DNA of 45,510 nucleotides from a virus: positions 1 through 45,510 of the IMG/VR virus record IMGVR_UViG_3300033552_000017. One strand, 5' to 3'. Positions 9,094 through 17,101 of the stretch are shown piece by piece; the first letter of the stretch is position 1, and each line of letters opens with the position of its first letter. A program made the translations under genes and the position numbers. The notes beneath the pieces were generated by a model. The model was not told the origin of the DNA. It did no database searches and saw nothing but the letters and a program-made list of their open reading frames with translations.

Positions 9094-9139
9094 GAAGGGT
9101 ACGCCTTCTTCGACTAAATCCTCTGTTAATGTCAGAGGA
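9094..9139 (-). promoter_or_regulatory. Two hairpins in the capsid 5' leader
   Basis: The 137-nt gap between scaffold and capsid holds two stem-loops: a 7-bp stem at 9119-9125/9133-9139 (TCCTCTG/CAGAGGA, 7-nt loop) and a 5-bp stem at 9094-9098/9104-9108. Neither is followed by a U-run, so they look more like mRNA-stabilising or processing structures for the capsid transcript than terminators. Confidence 0.5.
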
Positions 9140-9169
9140 GACAACTATTCTTACGTGGCTAACAGACTT

Positions 9170-9964
9170 TTAACCTTTTGCTTTTAAAGCGTTCGGGTGT
9201 ACTTGTCTTTCAGTATTTTGTTGCTGATTTAATCCAGCGTTATTATTTGTAAATATAGGCTTTCTATCGCCTGCATCATTCTTTTTAATAAAGTTTTTTT
9301 CTGCTGCAATACTTTCAATTACCGCGTCTGCTGTAAGGAACCCACCAGCTTTATTAGGGTCTATCCATCTTTTGCCTTCTTTATTTAAAACGATTGGTTG
9401 CTCGTTTTCATCAAAGTCAATGATTACGTTTTCTTTAACCAAATTGTTTAAATAAAATTGCTCTGCTTCGGATAAAGAAGAAAGTTTTGGCTGCACTTTT
9501 AGGAACGAATCCTTAAATACTGATTCCGATTTAAAGCTTTTAAACTTACCTGCAAACTCTTGTTCTCTGCTTTGTAAAGCATCTTGCGCCAATTGTGAAG
9601 CTGCTTTATAATCGTCTTTAGACTTGTTTAGCTTTTCAATTTTATCATTCAATTCTTTTATCGCTCCGTCATTTGTTTTTAATGACATCTCTTTTAAAGA
9701 ATCAATTTCTTCATTTTTCTTTTTTGCCCCAAGCTCAAGGACTTCCTCCCATCTAAGGCCTTTAGTTTCATCTGCCTCTAGACCAAATAGAGATTTGGCA
9801 CGAGTTTGTAATGCACCCGTTACTTTCCCTGTGATTGCAGAGCGTTCTTTTTCCAAGTCTGGCATTTCAGATTTAGAAACAAATGTTTCTGTAAACTTAG
9901 ACTTAAATTCGTCTAAAGTTGTTGCGTCGATTCCTGTAAATGCGATAACATCTTTTAATTCCAT
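9170..9964 (-). CDS. Capsid scaffold protein (GPO/phage scaffold type)
   Basis: 264 aa, strongly charged. A central coiled coil covers about residues 80-140 (KKKNEEIDSLKEM; IKELNDKIEKLNKSKDDYK). The C-terminus is Asn/Gln-rich and basic and ends HPNALKAKG. Scaffolds of tailed phages have this layout, with the C-terminus contacting capsid subunits. It lies immediately upstream of the capsid gene. Confidence 0.8.
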   Translation of the reverse strand: MELKDVIAFTGIDATTLDEFKSKFTETFVSKSEMPDLEKERSAITGKVTGALQTRAKSLFGLEADETKGLRWEEVLELGAKKKNEEIDSLKEMSLKTNDGAIKELNDKIEKLNKSKDDYKAASQLAQDALQSREQEFAGKFKSFKSESVFKDSFLKVQPKLSSLSEAEQFYLNNLVKENVIIDFDENEQPIVLNKEGKRWIDPNKAGGFLTADAVIESIAAEKNFIKKNDAGDRKPIFTNNNAGLNQQQNTERQVHPNALKAKG

Positions 9965-9973
9965 GTGAGAGAT

Positions 9974-10210
9974 TTATTTTGTTTTAATTTTAGACTTTTC
10001 AATAATTGGCTCTAATTCATCAATAGCAATTTGAACATGTTCAACAGTTACCGTCAAAACAGGTTCAATAATATCGGCTTCCGGCATTGGCTGCAACATG
10101 TATCCGTACTCTAGCAATAATTCTTTATCGTTAGCAATGTGATCTGAAACGTAATCAACCTTACCGCTTTCGATTTTTATTACTCTATGTACCTTGTCTT
10201 TATCAATCAT
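9974..10210 (-). CDS. Hypothetical small protein before the scaffold
   Basis: 78 aa from the ATG at 10210; a TTG six bases upstream is possible but less likely. Acidic, no membrane segment, and a Lys-rich end (EKSKIKTK). A -7-like box (TATATTTG) ends only 3 nt before the ATG. It lies between the MuF head protein and the scaffold and may be a head-assembly accessory factor; no family recognised. Confidence 0.6.
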   Translation of the reverse strand: MIDKDKVHRVIKIESGKVDYVSDHIANDKELLLEYGYMLQPMPEADIIEPVLTVTVEHVQIAIDELEPIIEKSKIKTK

Positions 10211-10213
10211 ATC

Positions 10214-10221
10214 CAAATATA
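10214..10221 (-). promoter_or_regulatory. TATATTTG box directly before the scaffold-capsid genes
   Basis: On the minus strand the sequence reads AATTATATTTGGATATG, the final ATG being the start of gene 9974..10210. If this is a true -7 element the transcript would begin at or inside the start codon, giving a leaderless message. The same arrangement occurs at 25616-25623. Confidence 0.4.
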
Positions 10222-10232
10222 ATTATTTTTTA

Positions 10233-11132
10233 TCAATTATTATAATATCCTAGTCTTTTTGCACGATCAACCCATTGTTTAGGAACTCGACTTGTAATAA
10301 TCGGGATTAAAGAATGCTTGCAGTTGTAACCACCTACAAATGAGAATATTGTATCTGAATTTGTATTTGCGTTCATTCCCTGAAAAGGAAATCCACACTT
10401 ACCAACACCTTTACCTATCCCCCAATCTTGTATTTCTTTTTTGTGATACCAATTCCCGTGCCGTTCTTCACAGAAACATCGAGTATCTGCAATTTCACCG
10501 CCTTGGTATTTATAAAACTCTAGCCCTAAATCTTCGCTTATAACCTTTGTATATTGCCTGTCTGCTACTGCGTATGAATCGTAAGCAACTCTTTTAACAT
10601 AACGCGTAAGTAATCCGTCTGACTTTTCCGTGTTCGTAGCAACCTCCCTAATAGCGTTCATCGTGTCGCTGAATGAACCGCCATTTGTTACAGCCGATAA
10701 TAATGTATCTTTAATCGGAGAAACTATTTGAGCCGTTACAGCATCTTGAGAAAGTAAATTGATAGCATTTTGTTGCGCTATTTTCAACGTTGATTGATAA
10801 ACGCTTTTAGGCTCAAAGTCCTGAATTATCTTATAGAAATAGTTATTATTGATAGTTGCTTGGGTGTTAAATTCCTTAGCAAATGAAGTAAGCGAACTAA
10901 CATAAGCATCGTCAATAATAGCACCTTCTAATTCTCGGCTTATAGAACTTATTAACTGAATATTTTTATCATTGAAAACAATTTTGCCATCAACAATATC
11001 CATTTTAGATATAAGTTCCTCAGCCTTTTTGAGCATATTCAATTGAGCACGATCAGCAGCCGTAACCATTTCATCCGGAACACTTGTAAGGCGTGCCATT
11101 TTCTCTTTAACTATTTCGTCAAGCGTTGGCAT
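10233..11132 (-). CDS. Phage head morphogenesis protein (MuF/SPP1 gp7 type)
   Basis: 299 aa. The C-terminal half carries the MuF signature: TRCFCEERHGNWYHKKEI (about 212-229), then GYNCKHSLIPI near residue 269. These Cys/His residues are the conserved core of the family, whose members are injected or minor head proteins bound to the portal. It overlaps the end of the portal gene by 14 nt. Confidence 0.85.
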   Translation of the reverse strand: MPTLDEIVKEKMARLTSVPDEMVTAADRAQLNMLKKAEELISKMDIVDGKIVFNDKNIQLISSISRELEGAIIDDAYVSSLTSFAKEFNTQATINNNYFYKIIQDFEPKSVYQSTLKIAQQNAINLLSQDAVTAQIVSPIKDTLLSAVTNGGSFSDTMNAIREVATNTEKSDGLLTRYVKRVAYDSYAVADRQYTKVISEDLGLEFYKYQGGEIADTRCFCEERHGNWYHKKEIQDWGIGKGVGKCGFPFQGMNANTNSDTIFSFVGGYNCKHSLIPIITSRVPKQWVDRAKRLGYYNN

Positions 11133-12933
11133 TTGCTAGTACGTTATCTACGTTTACTCGTGCAGGATTTATATCTGTATACCTATCTTTTGCCATTTGA
11201 TACAGCAAAGTTTTTTGATCCTTTAAAGACTTTTCTAGGAAGTTATTATCTTCATCAATTAGTTGATCTATGAACATTTCAGCAGACGTATGAAGTATAT
11301 CCTCCCATCCTGCAACTGTTCCAGACGCTAGTTTCTTTAGAATGTCGTCATTAGAAAGCCCCATTAATCGGTCAGTAGCAAACATTAAATCAATTATTTT
11401 CTGTTGGTCTACGTCTGTACCAAATCGAGTTTCGTAATAGTCCTTTGTTAACTTCTTTATTGTACCGTCTGGTAATCCTGCTAACTGAGCCTGTGCAATT
11501 TCAGTAGTTAAGTCTGCATCGTTACGAAGTGCAAATGTTCTAGGGTATGTTATTGAAGGAAGTTGAGAACCTTTACCAAATCTAACTTCAATCAGTACAT
11601 TTGTGAAGAACTCGAATAACTGAAATGTTTGATCTGAAATTCTTTTTATAAATGCAAATTGTTCTTCACGGTCAATCTGTTTACCTAAAGCGGTATCACT
11701 TCCTTTAACATTTGAATTGCTAATGTCAATATTTAAAATAGATGCAGCCTTACCTAAATTTTTATCAATTTGATCTGAAAGGAATATTAACGGATTTAAG
11801 TCAGGGCCGTAAAAGCCCCCTGGAGGAGTTGGTACATTTTGTTGTGTACCATACTCAGAAATTTTAATCTGTTTAATTCCTAAAATGCCTGGTCTTTGCT
11901 TTCCCGTTCCTGCACATGAAGGGCAATTTGAAGAACTACCTTCATGCAATATGACACCACCTACACACTTATTCCCTTCATCATTTGTGTAATCACATTC
12001 AGACGCATATTCCCATTCTTTAGGATAAGCGCACTTAGCCTTTGAGGCCATTAAATATGAATCGTCTAACACACACTTATCAAGCGAGTCAACAGCACTA
12101 ATAAATGAAGATTGGTAGAATACTTCGTCTTGCATTTGAACCGCCAAACCGTTTAGTTTCTTAAATGGTAGCCGGTTTAAATCGTGTTTAATGTATTCGA
12201 TTAACTCAAAAGTAAAGTCTTCCTGCTTGCCAAATTGAAAGGCCCGGTAAATAAAGTTTTTATCGTAAATATCAAATACTAACCCTTCGTCTAAGGTCTT
12301 GTTTCCTCTTTGAATAGGGCTATTTGAGTTAGTCAAAACAACACCATAAACATCTTCTTTAAACCCTATAATTTTATCACATGAATAATAATATGTAGTA
12401 GGGGTTAACATATCCCTATCCGATATTACTGGATATACATTTTCGCCACGTTCATTTTTAAATGGCAAATATGGAATATCTATTTTTAATACGGCGGCTC
12501 CGTTATTGTCCTTTTCCTTTGTTGTTGTAATTACATCCTTAAAAAAAACTTCATGCGATCCATAAACAGGGTAATCGTTTTCTAAATATTGCTTTGCGTC
12601 ATCATTTCCATTATATTCTATTTTCCAATTTTGATCGCCCCATATCCTTGACTGTGCCGATTGGAATTGTTGCCAAACAGGGAGCGTTACGGATTTGTAA
12701 TTTGCCTTAATATATTTAAACTCAACCTCTGTTTGATTTGGAGCGCGATTAATAAATAGGCTTTCTGGAAACAGGTCTATTTCAGAATGTATACGTATAC
12801 GCTCAAGCTGCTCAATCGACTTTACATAAACTTCTGTAAAGTCGACTTCATGGTACTTTTTTTTGTACTTGTACCTAGCTTTTAGCTGCGATACTTTTAG
12901 TTCAAAGAGAGATTGAAGTTCTTCTGTTGTCAT
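11119..12933 (-). CDS. Portal protein
   Basis: 604 aa, the size and position expected of a portal, followed directly by the MuF gene. The C-terminal third is helical and polar, as in the wing and crown domains. Unusually, residues about 320-355 carry a cysteine cluster (C..., NKCVGG, NCPSCAG), which looks like an inserted zinc ribbon. Portals package DNA through the vertex together with TerL. It ends in TGA. Confidence 0.75.
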   Translation of the reverse strand: MTTEELQSLFELKVSQLKARYKYKKKYHEVDFTEVYVKSIEQLERIRIHSEIDLFPESLFINRAPNQTEVEFKYIKANYKSVTLPVWQQFQSAQSRIWGDQNWKIEYNGNDDAKQYLENDYPVYGSHEVFFKDVITTTKEKDNNGAAVLKIDIPYLPFKNERGENVYPVISDRDMLTPTTYYYSCDKIIGFKEDVYGVVLTNSNSPIQRGNKTLDEGLVFDIYDKNFIYRAFQFGKQEDFTFELIEYIKHDLNRLPFKKLNGLAVQMQDEVFYQSSFISAVDSLDKCVLDDSYLMASKAKCAYPKEWEYASECDYTNDEGNKCVGGVILHEGSSSNCPSCAGTGKQRPGILGIKQIKISEYGTQQNVPTPPGGFYGPDLNPLIFLSDQIDKNLGKAASILNIDISNSNVKGSDTALGKQIDREEQFAFIKRISDQTFQLFEFFTNVLIEVRFGKGSQLPSITYPRTFALRNDADLTTEIAQAQLAGLPDGTIKKLTKDYYETRFGTDVDQQKIIDLMFATDRLMGLSNDDILKKLASGTVAGWEDILHTSAEMFIDQLIDEDNNFLEKSLKDQKTLLYQMAKDRYTDINPARVNVDNVLANANA

Positions 12934-12934
12934 A

Positions 12935-13006
12935 CTAATTATTACAAGAATTACAAGGCTTAGGTCTTGGTATCTGTCTGATTGGCTTTCTAATTACTTT
13001 TTGCAT
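12935..13006 (-). CDS. Tiny basic CxxC peptide
   Basis: 23 aa, Lys/Arg/Pro-rich, ending KPCNSCNN. It overlaps the end of the FkbM gene by 17 nt in another frame and stops (TAG) 2 nt before the portal ATG. The tight fit between two genes and the CxxC motif argue that it is real, but its shortness leaves doubt. Confidence 0.4.
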   Translation of the reverse strand: MQKVIRKPIRQIPRPKPCNSCNN

Positions 13007-13658
13007 AACAAATAATATCAAATTGTGTATGTAATTTTTCTAATGGCTCACCGTAAATATCTGAATAAATATAACCTATTTTATCAAGATATTCAAATAG
13101 TTCGGTTCGGCTTGTTCCGTGTGCAATCAATGCGGATTCGTTTACCTCAAGTATCAGAATAGGCTTGTGCTTTGCTAGGGTTTCGAATGCTCCGACTAAT
13201 ATTTTTAACTCATACCCTTCTGCATCAATTTTAATTACGTTAGGGATTATGCCGTAATCTTTACAATAATTGTCTAATGTTGTAGTAACCGTTTCGCCTT
13301 TATCTTCAATCGTAGCCATGCCAAAATTATCATTTGGTATTACTACGGAATAACCGTGAACGTAGTCTGACAAAGCTATATTGCGACATACAACGTCTTC
13401 CCCCTGCATATTGTATTTAAGGCACTCAAACGCTTCTGGGTTTGGTTCAAATGCATGCACAACACCTTTTTTACGAAGTGCTTCTGTTGTATCTCCAATG
13501 TATGCACCAACATCTATAATGACAGAGCCATCTTTAATGTGTGGTAAGATTCGAGGTAACATGTTATGGTCAAAATCCAGCCTTTCATGTTCTTCTACCC
13601 ACTTACTTATATGGGAATCGTTTTCTAGTACTGCGATTCCTTCTTTAGTTAACTTCAT
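12990..13658 (-). CDS. FkbM-family SAM-dependent methyltransferase
   Basis: 222 aa. SAM-binding motif I is VIIDVGAYIGDTTEAL (about residues 46-61), with the acidic motif II at HAFEPNPEAFECL and KIDAEGYELKIL (about 150) typical of FkbM enzymes, which methylate sugar hydroxyls. It is last in a run with three glycosyltransferase-like genes, so O-methylation of a glycan put on the virion or the host surface is likely. It ends in TAG. Confidence 0.85.
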   Translation of the reverse strand: MKLTKEGIAVLENDSHISKWVEEHERLDFDHNMLPRILPHIKDGSVIIDVGAYIGDTTEALRKKGVVHAFEPNPEAFECLKYNMQGEDVVCRNIALSDYVHGYSVVIPNDNFGMATIEDKGETVTTTLDNYCKDYGIIPNVIKIDAEGYELKILVGAFETLAKHKPILILEVNESALIAHGTSRTELFEYLDKIGYIYSDIYGEPLEKLHTQFDIICYAKSN

Positions 13659-13662
13659 GCTG

Positions 13663-14370
13663 TTATATTTGATTAAGTTTAATCATTACTTCTTCTGTAA
13701 ATCCGCCCCAGGACCACCCCTGGAATGTTTTATTTTTTGGTAAAGAATCCATTTCGTTATTATCCGATCCTGTTGTATAGTGAGCCTCAATAAATTTATA
13801 GGTTTCTTGTTCATATTTCCATGCAAAAAAACCAAGTGCATTAAATTCACTAAATTGTCTATGTGGCTGCGAAACAGCATAATTTTCAATGTCTGGGAAT
13901 TTGTCTGCAAATCTTTCTAACGTTGATTTATTAAATAGTTGAGGCGCGCGCCTCATAAACTCAAAATGTATATTTTCATCAAATAACTTTTCGGTTATTG
14001 CCTTCCAACAAATAGCCTCTCCAACATTTTCGTATTTATCATACAAAAGTACTGGTTTATTGTCAATAAAATAATCATTAACGTCAGCCCCTTCGTAGAA
14101 TGCTAGGTCTGAATCAACGAATAATATATATTCGCCTTTGCAGTGCTTGTATGCTTCTAATTTGCTTATCTGTTGGCCTATATAATCGTCATTATAAATA
14201 CTAGAAAGCACAACCCTTTCCGCTGTTAAGTGATTCAATAAATGCTCTTGTCCTGTTGGAATGCAGATAACAATTTCATCCCATCCCGTTAAGTTTTTAT
14301 GGATTGATTTTAAACAGTATTCAAGCCATTTAATGTCTGCCCTATATGTGCGTATGAATATTGAAATCAT
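13663..14370 (-). CDS. Glycosyltransferase-like protein (GT-A, DSD motif)
   Basis: 235 aa. It begins with the GT-A type opening MISIFIRTYRADIKWLEYCL, and EYILFVDSDLAF (about residues 88-99) supplies the metal-binding DxD motif. It resembles the DUF6492 group of Bacteroidetes glycosyltransferases. Its ATG overlaps the TGA of the amber-interrupted ORF upstream, and it is 4 nt from the FkbM gene. The sugar and acceptor are unknown. Confidence 0.7.
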   Translation of the reverse strand: MISIFIRTYRADIKWLEYCLKSIHKNLTGWDEIVICIPTGQEHLLNHLTAERVVLSSIYNDDYIGQQISKLEAYKHCKGEYILFVDSDLAFYEGADVNDYFIDNKPVLLYDKYENVGEAICWKAITEKLFDENIHFEFMRRAPQLFNKSTLERFADKFPDIENYAVSQPHRQFSEFNALGFFAWKYEQETYKFIEAHYTTGSDNNEMDSLPKNKTFQGWSWGGFTEEVMIKLNQI

Positions 14371-14594
14371 TTTGCTTCAAAGTTTACGCATCCGAAATTT
14401 TGCCCTACAATCATTTTTGCTGCATAGTAATCGCCAGCCTATACAACTACGCCATCATCTATATAATTAGGCAAATCACCATACTGTCTTGAAATAAGAT
14501 TGTCAACCTCTTCTGACCTCATATTGGGAGAGAAGCACATAGACTTATCTAAATTAAAGCTTTTACAATCCTTACAATTTCCTATAGTTATCAT
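14367..14594 (-). pseudogene. Small Cys-rich ORF interrupted by an in-frame TAG
   Basis: A 75-codon frame with ATG at 14594 and TGA at 14367, both in exact ATGA overlap with the neighbouring genes, but codon 52 is TAG. The first 51 residues contain CKDCKSF and an MCF motif; the 23 residues after TAG (from AGDYYAAK to FGCVNFEAK) complete a pattern (CxxC ... C ... FGCxxFE) common in small phage zinc-binding proteins. Because both ends fit the gene order, the full frame was evidently functional. The TAG may be a recent mutation, read through, or a sequence error; TAG serves as a normal stop elsewhere here. Confidence 0.6.
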
Positions 14595-15247
14595 ATATTT
14601 ATCAATCTAGATGTTATGTGAGAGAATGCTTTTTGACTTATTGATTGATTAGAGCCTTTTATACCCGTTTCCTGTGAAAATATCGTAGATGTTTTTTCCC
14701 AATTCAACATAGAATATTGTAATTCATGTTTTTTGTGAAATATGTGAGCGTCTACAGGTCTTTCAATACTTAATCCATTTTGCATTAACATTATTGGGAG
14801 CCAATAATCCCAATGGCATTGTCCTAGACATAGATTAGTTTCTGGCAAGTTGCAATGTTCTGATCTTAAATAAAACGCATCAAACCCAGACCTAAACAAA
14901 ATAGATTTGTCCATTGTATCTATGAAATCATGTCTATTAAATATTATAGGATTATTCCCAAATTTAGGTAAATCTTTTATAATAATATCTGAATTTATAA
15001 TTAATCCGGAGCCTTCTTTTCTAATTACCTTTAATAACTCCGAAGCCGGTACATAATGCCTTCCAAATATTCCCCATCCGGTACGGTCAGGCTCGATAAA
15101 TTCTACGTCGTATTCGTTTTTAAGTTCTTCAATCTCTGAAATATGATTGACCGAAACGATTTTTGTATCGTGCATTCTCCAACTTTGAATAGCTTTGTGT
15201 TGGTTCTCTTTATTCTTATGCGAAGGTGCTAGGCTCGTTATTATCAT
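14591..15247 (-). CDS. Glycosyltransferase-like protein
   Basis: 218 aa. The start MIITSLAPSHKNKENQHKAI and a SDIII segment at about residue 85 (GLIINSDIIIKDL) give a GT-A-like layout with a single Asp in place of a full DxD. It overlaps both neighbours by 4 nt within the glycan-modification cluster. An acceptor-specific sugar transferase is the likely role; less certain than for the other two. Confidence 0.6.
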   Translation of the reverse strand: MIITSLAPSHKNKENQHKAIQSWRMHDTKIVSVNHISEIEELKNEYDVEFIEPDRTGWGIFGRHYVPASELLKVIRKEGSGLIINSDIIIKDLPKFGNNPIIFNRHDFIDTMDKSILFRSGFDAFYLRSEHCNLPETNLCLGQCHWDYWLPIMLMQNGLSIERPVDAHIFHKKHELQYSMLNWEKTSTIFSQETGIKGSNQSISQKAFSHITSRLINI

Positions 15248-16002
15248 TTGCCTACAAATTTATGTTTATAAATCGACTCTATATTATAATAATTTTCGTT
15301 GCAAAACTTCATCACATCGTTATAAACCTTCTTTGCAATAGGCTTAGCAATACCGAACCCGTACATGGATAGAAATTCTGTGCTCATATCAAGCCCTTCG
15401 TTATCGCAGTAATGAACAGGATTGATTGATTCTATCGGAGCATTTAACGTACAAGAGTGAAGCACTTCGTCCGGTATAAGCCGCCTTTTGCCCCATGAAT
15501 TTTTTAAGTCCTTTTTGTTAAGTGATAAATAAAGGCTATGTAATCTATCAAAGTATAGTGTTGTTTTTTCTGACTTGTCAAATGCCATTATAGAGCTGTT
15601 AACGTCGTTGAATTGTTTTTGACAGCCGTATTTAGCCATACTTTCAGCGTTCATCCACCAATTTTCATTGGTTTGTCGAATACAATCTATCCAAAATGGC
15701 TTAGTTGAAATGTTGTTAAATAAAGTAGAAGGATTTTTTAAACAAATCATGTCTACGTCTAAAAAAATAGTATTCGCATAAGGGGTGATTTTTAAAAGGC
15801 TTATCTTAATTAAGCACGGATCGTTATTGAATTCATCCGGATTAAATGGTATGATAGTATCAACCTTGCCCATATCATACCCTTCATGACATCCATCGGA
15901 AGCCAGGGTAATATGAACATTTGAAAAACGTTTAATGGAATATGCTAAATTTGAAGCAAACTTCGCATAAGCACTATTACCATAAGCAATAAGTAGTATC
16001 AT
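15244..16002 (-). CDS. Glycosyltransferase, GT-A / GT8-like
   Basis: 252 aa. It opens with MILLIAYGNSAYAKFASNLA, and NTIFLDVDMICL (about residues 77-88) is the DxD motif that binds the nucleotide-sugar metal. This is the first gene of the glycan cluster and starts 14 nt past the strong hairpin at 16016-16040, so its transcription may come from read-through. It may decorate virion proteins or alter host surface glycans. Confidence 0.75.
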   Translation of the reverse strand: MILLIAYGNSAYAKFASNLAYSIKRFSNVHITLASDGCHEGYDMGKVDTIIPFNPDEFNNDPCLIKISLLKITPYANTIFLDVDMICLKNPSTLFNNISTKPFWIDCIRQTNENWWMNAESMAKYGCQKQFNDVNSSIMAFDKSEKTTLYFDRLHSLYLSLNKKDLKNSWGKRRLIPDEVLHSCTLNAPIESINPVHYCDNEGLDMSTEFLSMYGFGIAKPIAKKVYNDVMKFCNENYYNIESIYKHKFVGK

Positions 16003-16015
16003 AAATATATAAATA

Positions 16016-16040
16016 AGAGAGCGTACCTAGTACGCTCTCT
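16016..16040 (-). terminator. Intrinsic terminator after gene 16058..16597
   Basis: An 11-bp perfect stem (AGAGAGCGTAC / GTACGCTCTCT) with a 3-nt loop, followed on the minus strand by TATTTATATATTT. It lies 17 nt after a double TAG TAG stop. Together with the long gene-free region upstream it isolates the 179-aa gene as its own transcript. Confidence 0.85.
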
Positions 16041-16057
16041 GTTCTCTCACAGAACTA

Positions 16058-16597
16058 CTAAAAGATGCCTACAGGAGCATCGTAAAGTACCGGGAAAGGA
16101 TCAGCTACATCTTGAGACCACTTAGCAGTTACAAGATAATGTTGCTTTTCCTTATTTGATTCAGGGATAACTAAGCGAGCGTTAAATGAAACGCCTGTTT
16201 CAATTACACGTACCGCGTTTTGCTCACATAGGTACATGCCAAATCCAGAAAACTGGGATTGGTTTAACTTTCTGTAGAACTCGTCGTTACCCTCATTAAC
16301 ATTAAAGTCTTTAGATTCGAATGTGTAGTCGTAACCATCGACAATAGTTTCAGAGCCACACGCTATAGGGTTTTCACCTTCAACTACAGACGGCTCTGGT
16401 AAATTACCTTTAAGTCCACCCATAATACGTAGTCTGCCTGCTGTTTTATCAGCATTAACTTGCGTTGCGTTTGAGAAGTCGGTTGTTGTATATCCTTTTT
16501 TCAAAACAAACGTTTTGCTAATACCTCCTTTAGGATAGTAGCATAAATTTGCTTCGTATGGAGTCAAATCTTCTGGTAAACAGTTTATATATGACAT
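16058..16597 (-). CDS. Probable major tail tube protein
   Basis: 179 aa, beta-rich, soluble, ending in two consecutive TAG codons. It is isolated between a 504-bp leader region and a strong terminator, which suggests high, separate expression such as a tail tube or other major virion protein would need. The composition (many Asn/Gly, few long helices) fits a tail tube. No diagnostic motif is visible, so a decoration protein is the main alternative. Confidence 0.5.
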   Translation of the reverse strand: MSYINCLPEDLTPYEANLCYYPKGGISKTFVLKKGYTTTDFSNATQVNADKTAGRLRIMGGLKGNLPEPSVVEGENPIACGSETIVDGYDYTFESKDFNVNEGNDEFYRKLNQSQFSGFGMYLCEQNAVRVIETGVSFNARLVIPESNKEKQHYLVTAKWSQDVADPFPVLYDAPVGIF

Positions 16598-16737
16598 TTT
16601 GATTGCTTTTAAAATTACATCCTCATTTTGTGCTCAGAGAATATTTGCAACTGTCCATTTTTAGGGTTTGGAACCCACTGTAAACCACGTTATGCGAATA
16701 TAAATACTTTTTTTTTATTTTACTAATTATTAAAGAT

Positions 16738-16996
16738 GTTCCTAACCTTAGATTAATAGATTTTAGATTTGCAGGTTTGAAAAGAAGTTACTACCCCTAC
16801 CCCTAAGGAATAGTAACTATCCTAACCTTGAGTTAATGAGTTTCTTCATCGCTTTGGCTGAAAGAGGAAAAAGTTACATCCGTGCCTTTCATTTAATTGG
16901 AGTATCCGACACCCTTCGTTCAGGGGAGCGCATAAAAGACCTAGTGAATACATCCAGTCTATTTTATTTGAGGCATAAAATGCAAAAAGCCCGAAT
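16738..16996 (+). repeat. Inverted repeat copy A with conserved stem-loop
   Basis: It matches the reverse complement of 44382-44637. The last 106 bases (16891-16996) differ at one position from the other copy. The first part contains two related 22-nt units, at 16741-16762 (CCTAACCTTAGATTAATAG...) and 16821-16842 (CCTAACCTTGAGTTAATG...). They flank an 8-bp stem, AGTTACTA (16786) / TAGTAACT (16811), enclosing a C-rich loop. The stem bases differ from copy B yet still pair, pointing to a conserved RNA or cruciform structure. Confidence 0.8.
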
Positions 16997-17020
16997 ATGG
17001 TCGCAACATATCGGGCTTTT
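16985..17020. terminator. Bidirectional hairpin terminator at the end of copy A
   Basis: A 10-bp stem AAAAGCCCGA / TCGGGCTTTT with a 16-nt loop gives A- and U-runs in either direction. It would end minus-strand transcription coming from gene 17102..17980 and any plus-strand RNA across copy A. Confidence 0.7.
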
Positions 17021-17101
17021 AATGGACTAACAATGATGTCCATTGCATTAAGGCTTTCATCATGTTGCGACCATGATATTTATATATGCAAATATAATAA
17101 A

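Larger units (their letters stand above)
16598..17101. other. 504-bp gene-free region
   Basis: No convincing gene. It holds inverted-repeat copy A (16738-16996), a strong hairpin (16985-17020), a second 13-bp inverted repeat (ATGGTCGCAACAT from 16997, ATGTTGCGACCAT near 17063), a 6-bp stem ATGGAC/GTCCAT, and a TATATTTG box on the minus strand at 17089-17096. A minus-strand -7-like box (TATATTCG) also occurs near 16697. Short ORFs on both strands over the repeat are compatible with either coding or RNA; I do not call them. Confidence 0.6.

Noticed and set aside
14436-14441. Genome-wide TAG recoding (code 15) as in some crAss-like phages
   Set aside because: TAG ends several well-bounded genes (for example the doubled TAG TAG at 16055-16060 followed by a terminator), and no suppressor tRNA was seen.
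16836-17043. Overlapping 64-65 aa ORFs on both strands across repeat copy A
   Set aside because: Both exist only because the sequence is stop-poor; the two repeat copies differ by one base in the block, so coding cannot be told from RNA conservation, and the stem-loop evidence favours RNA.
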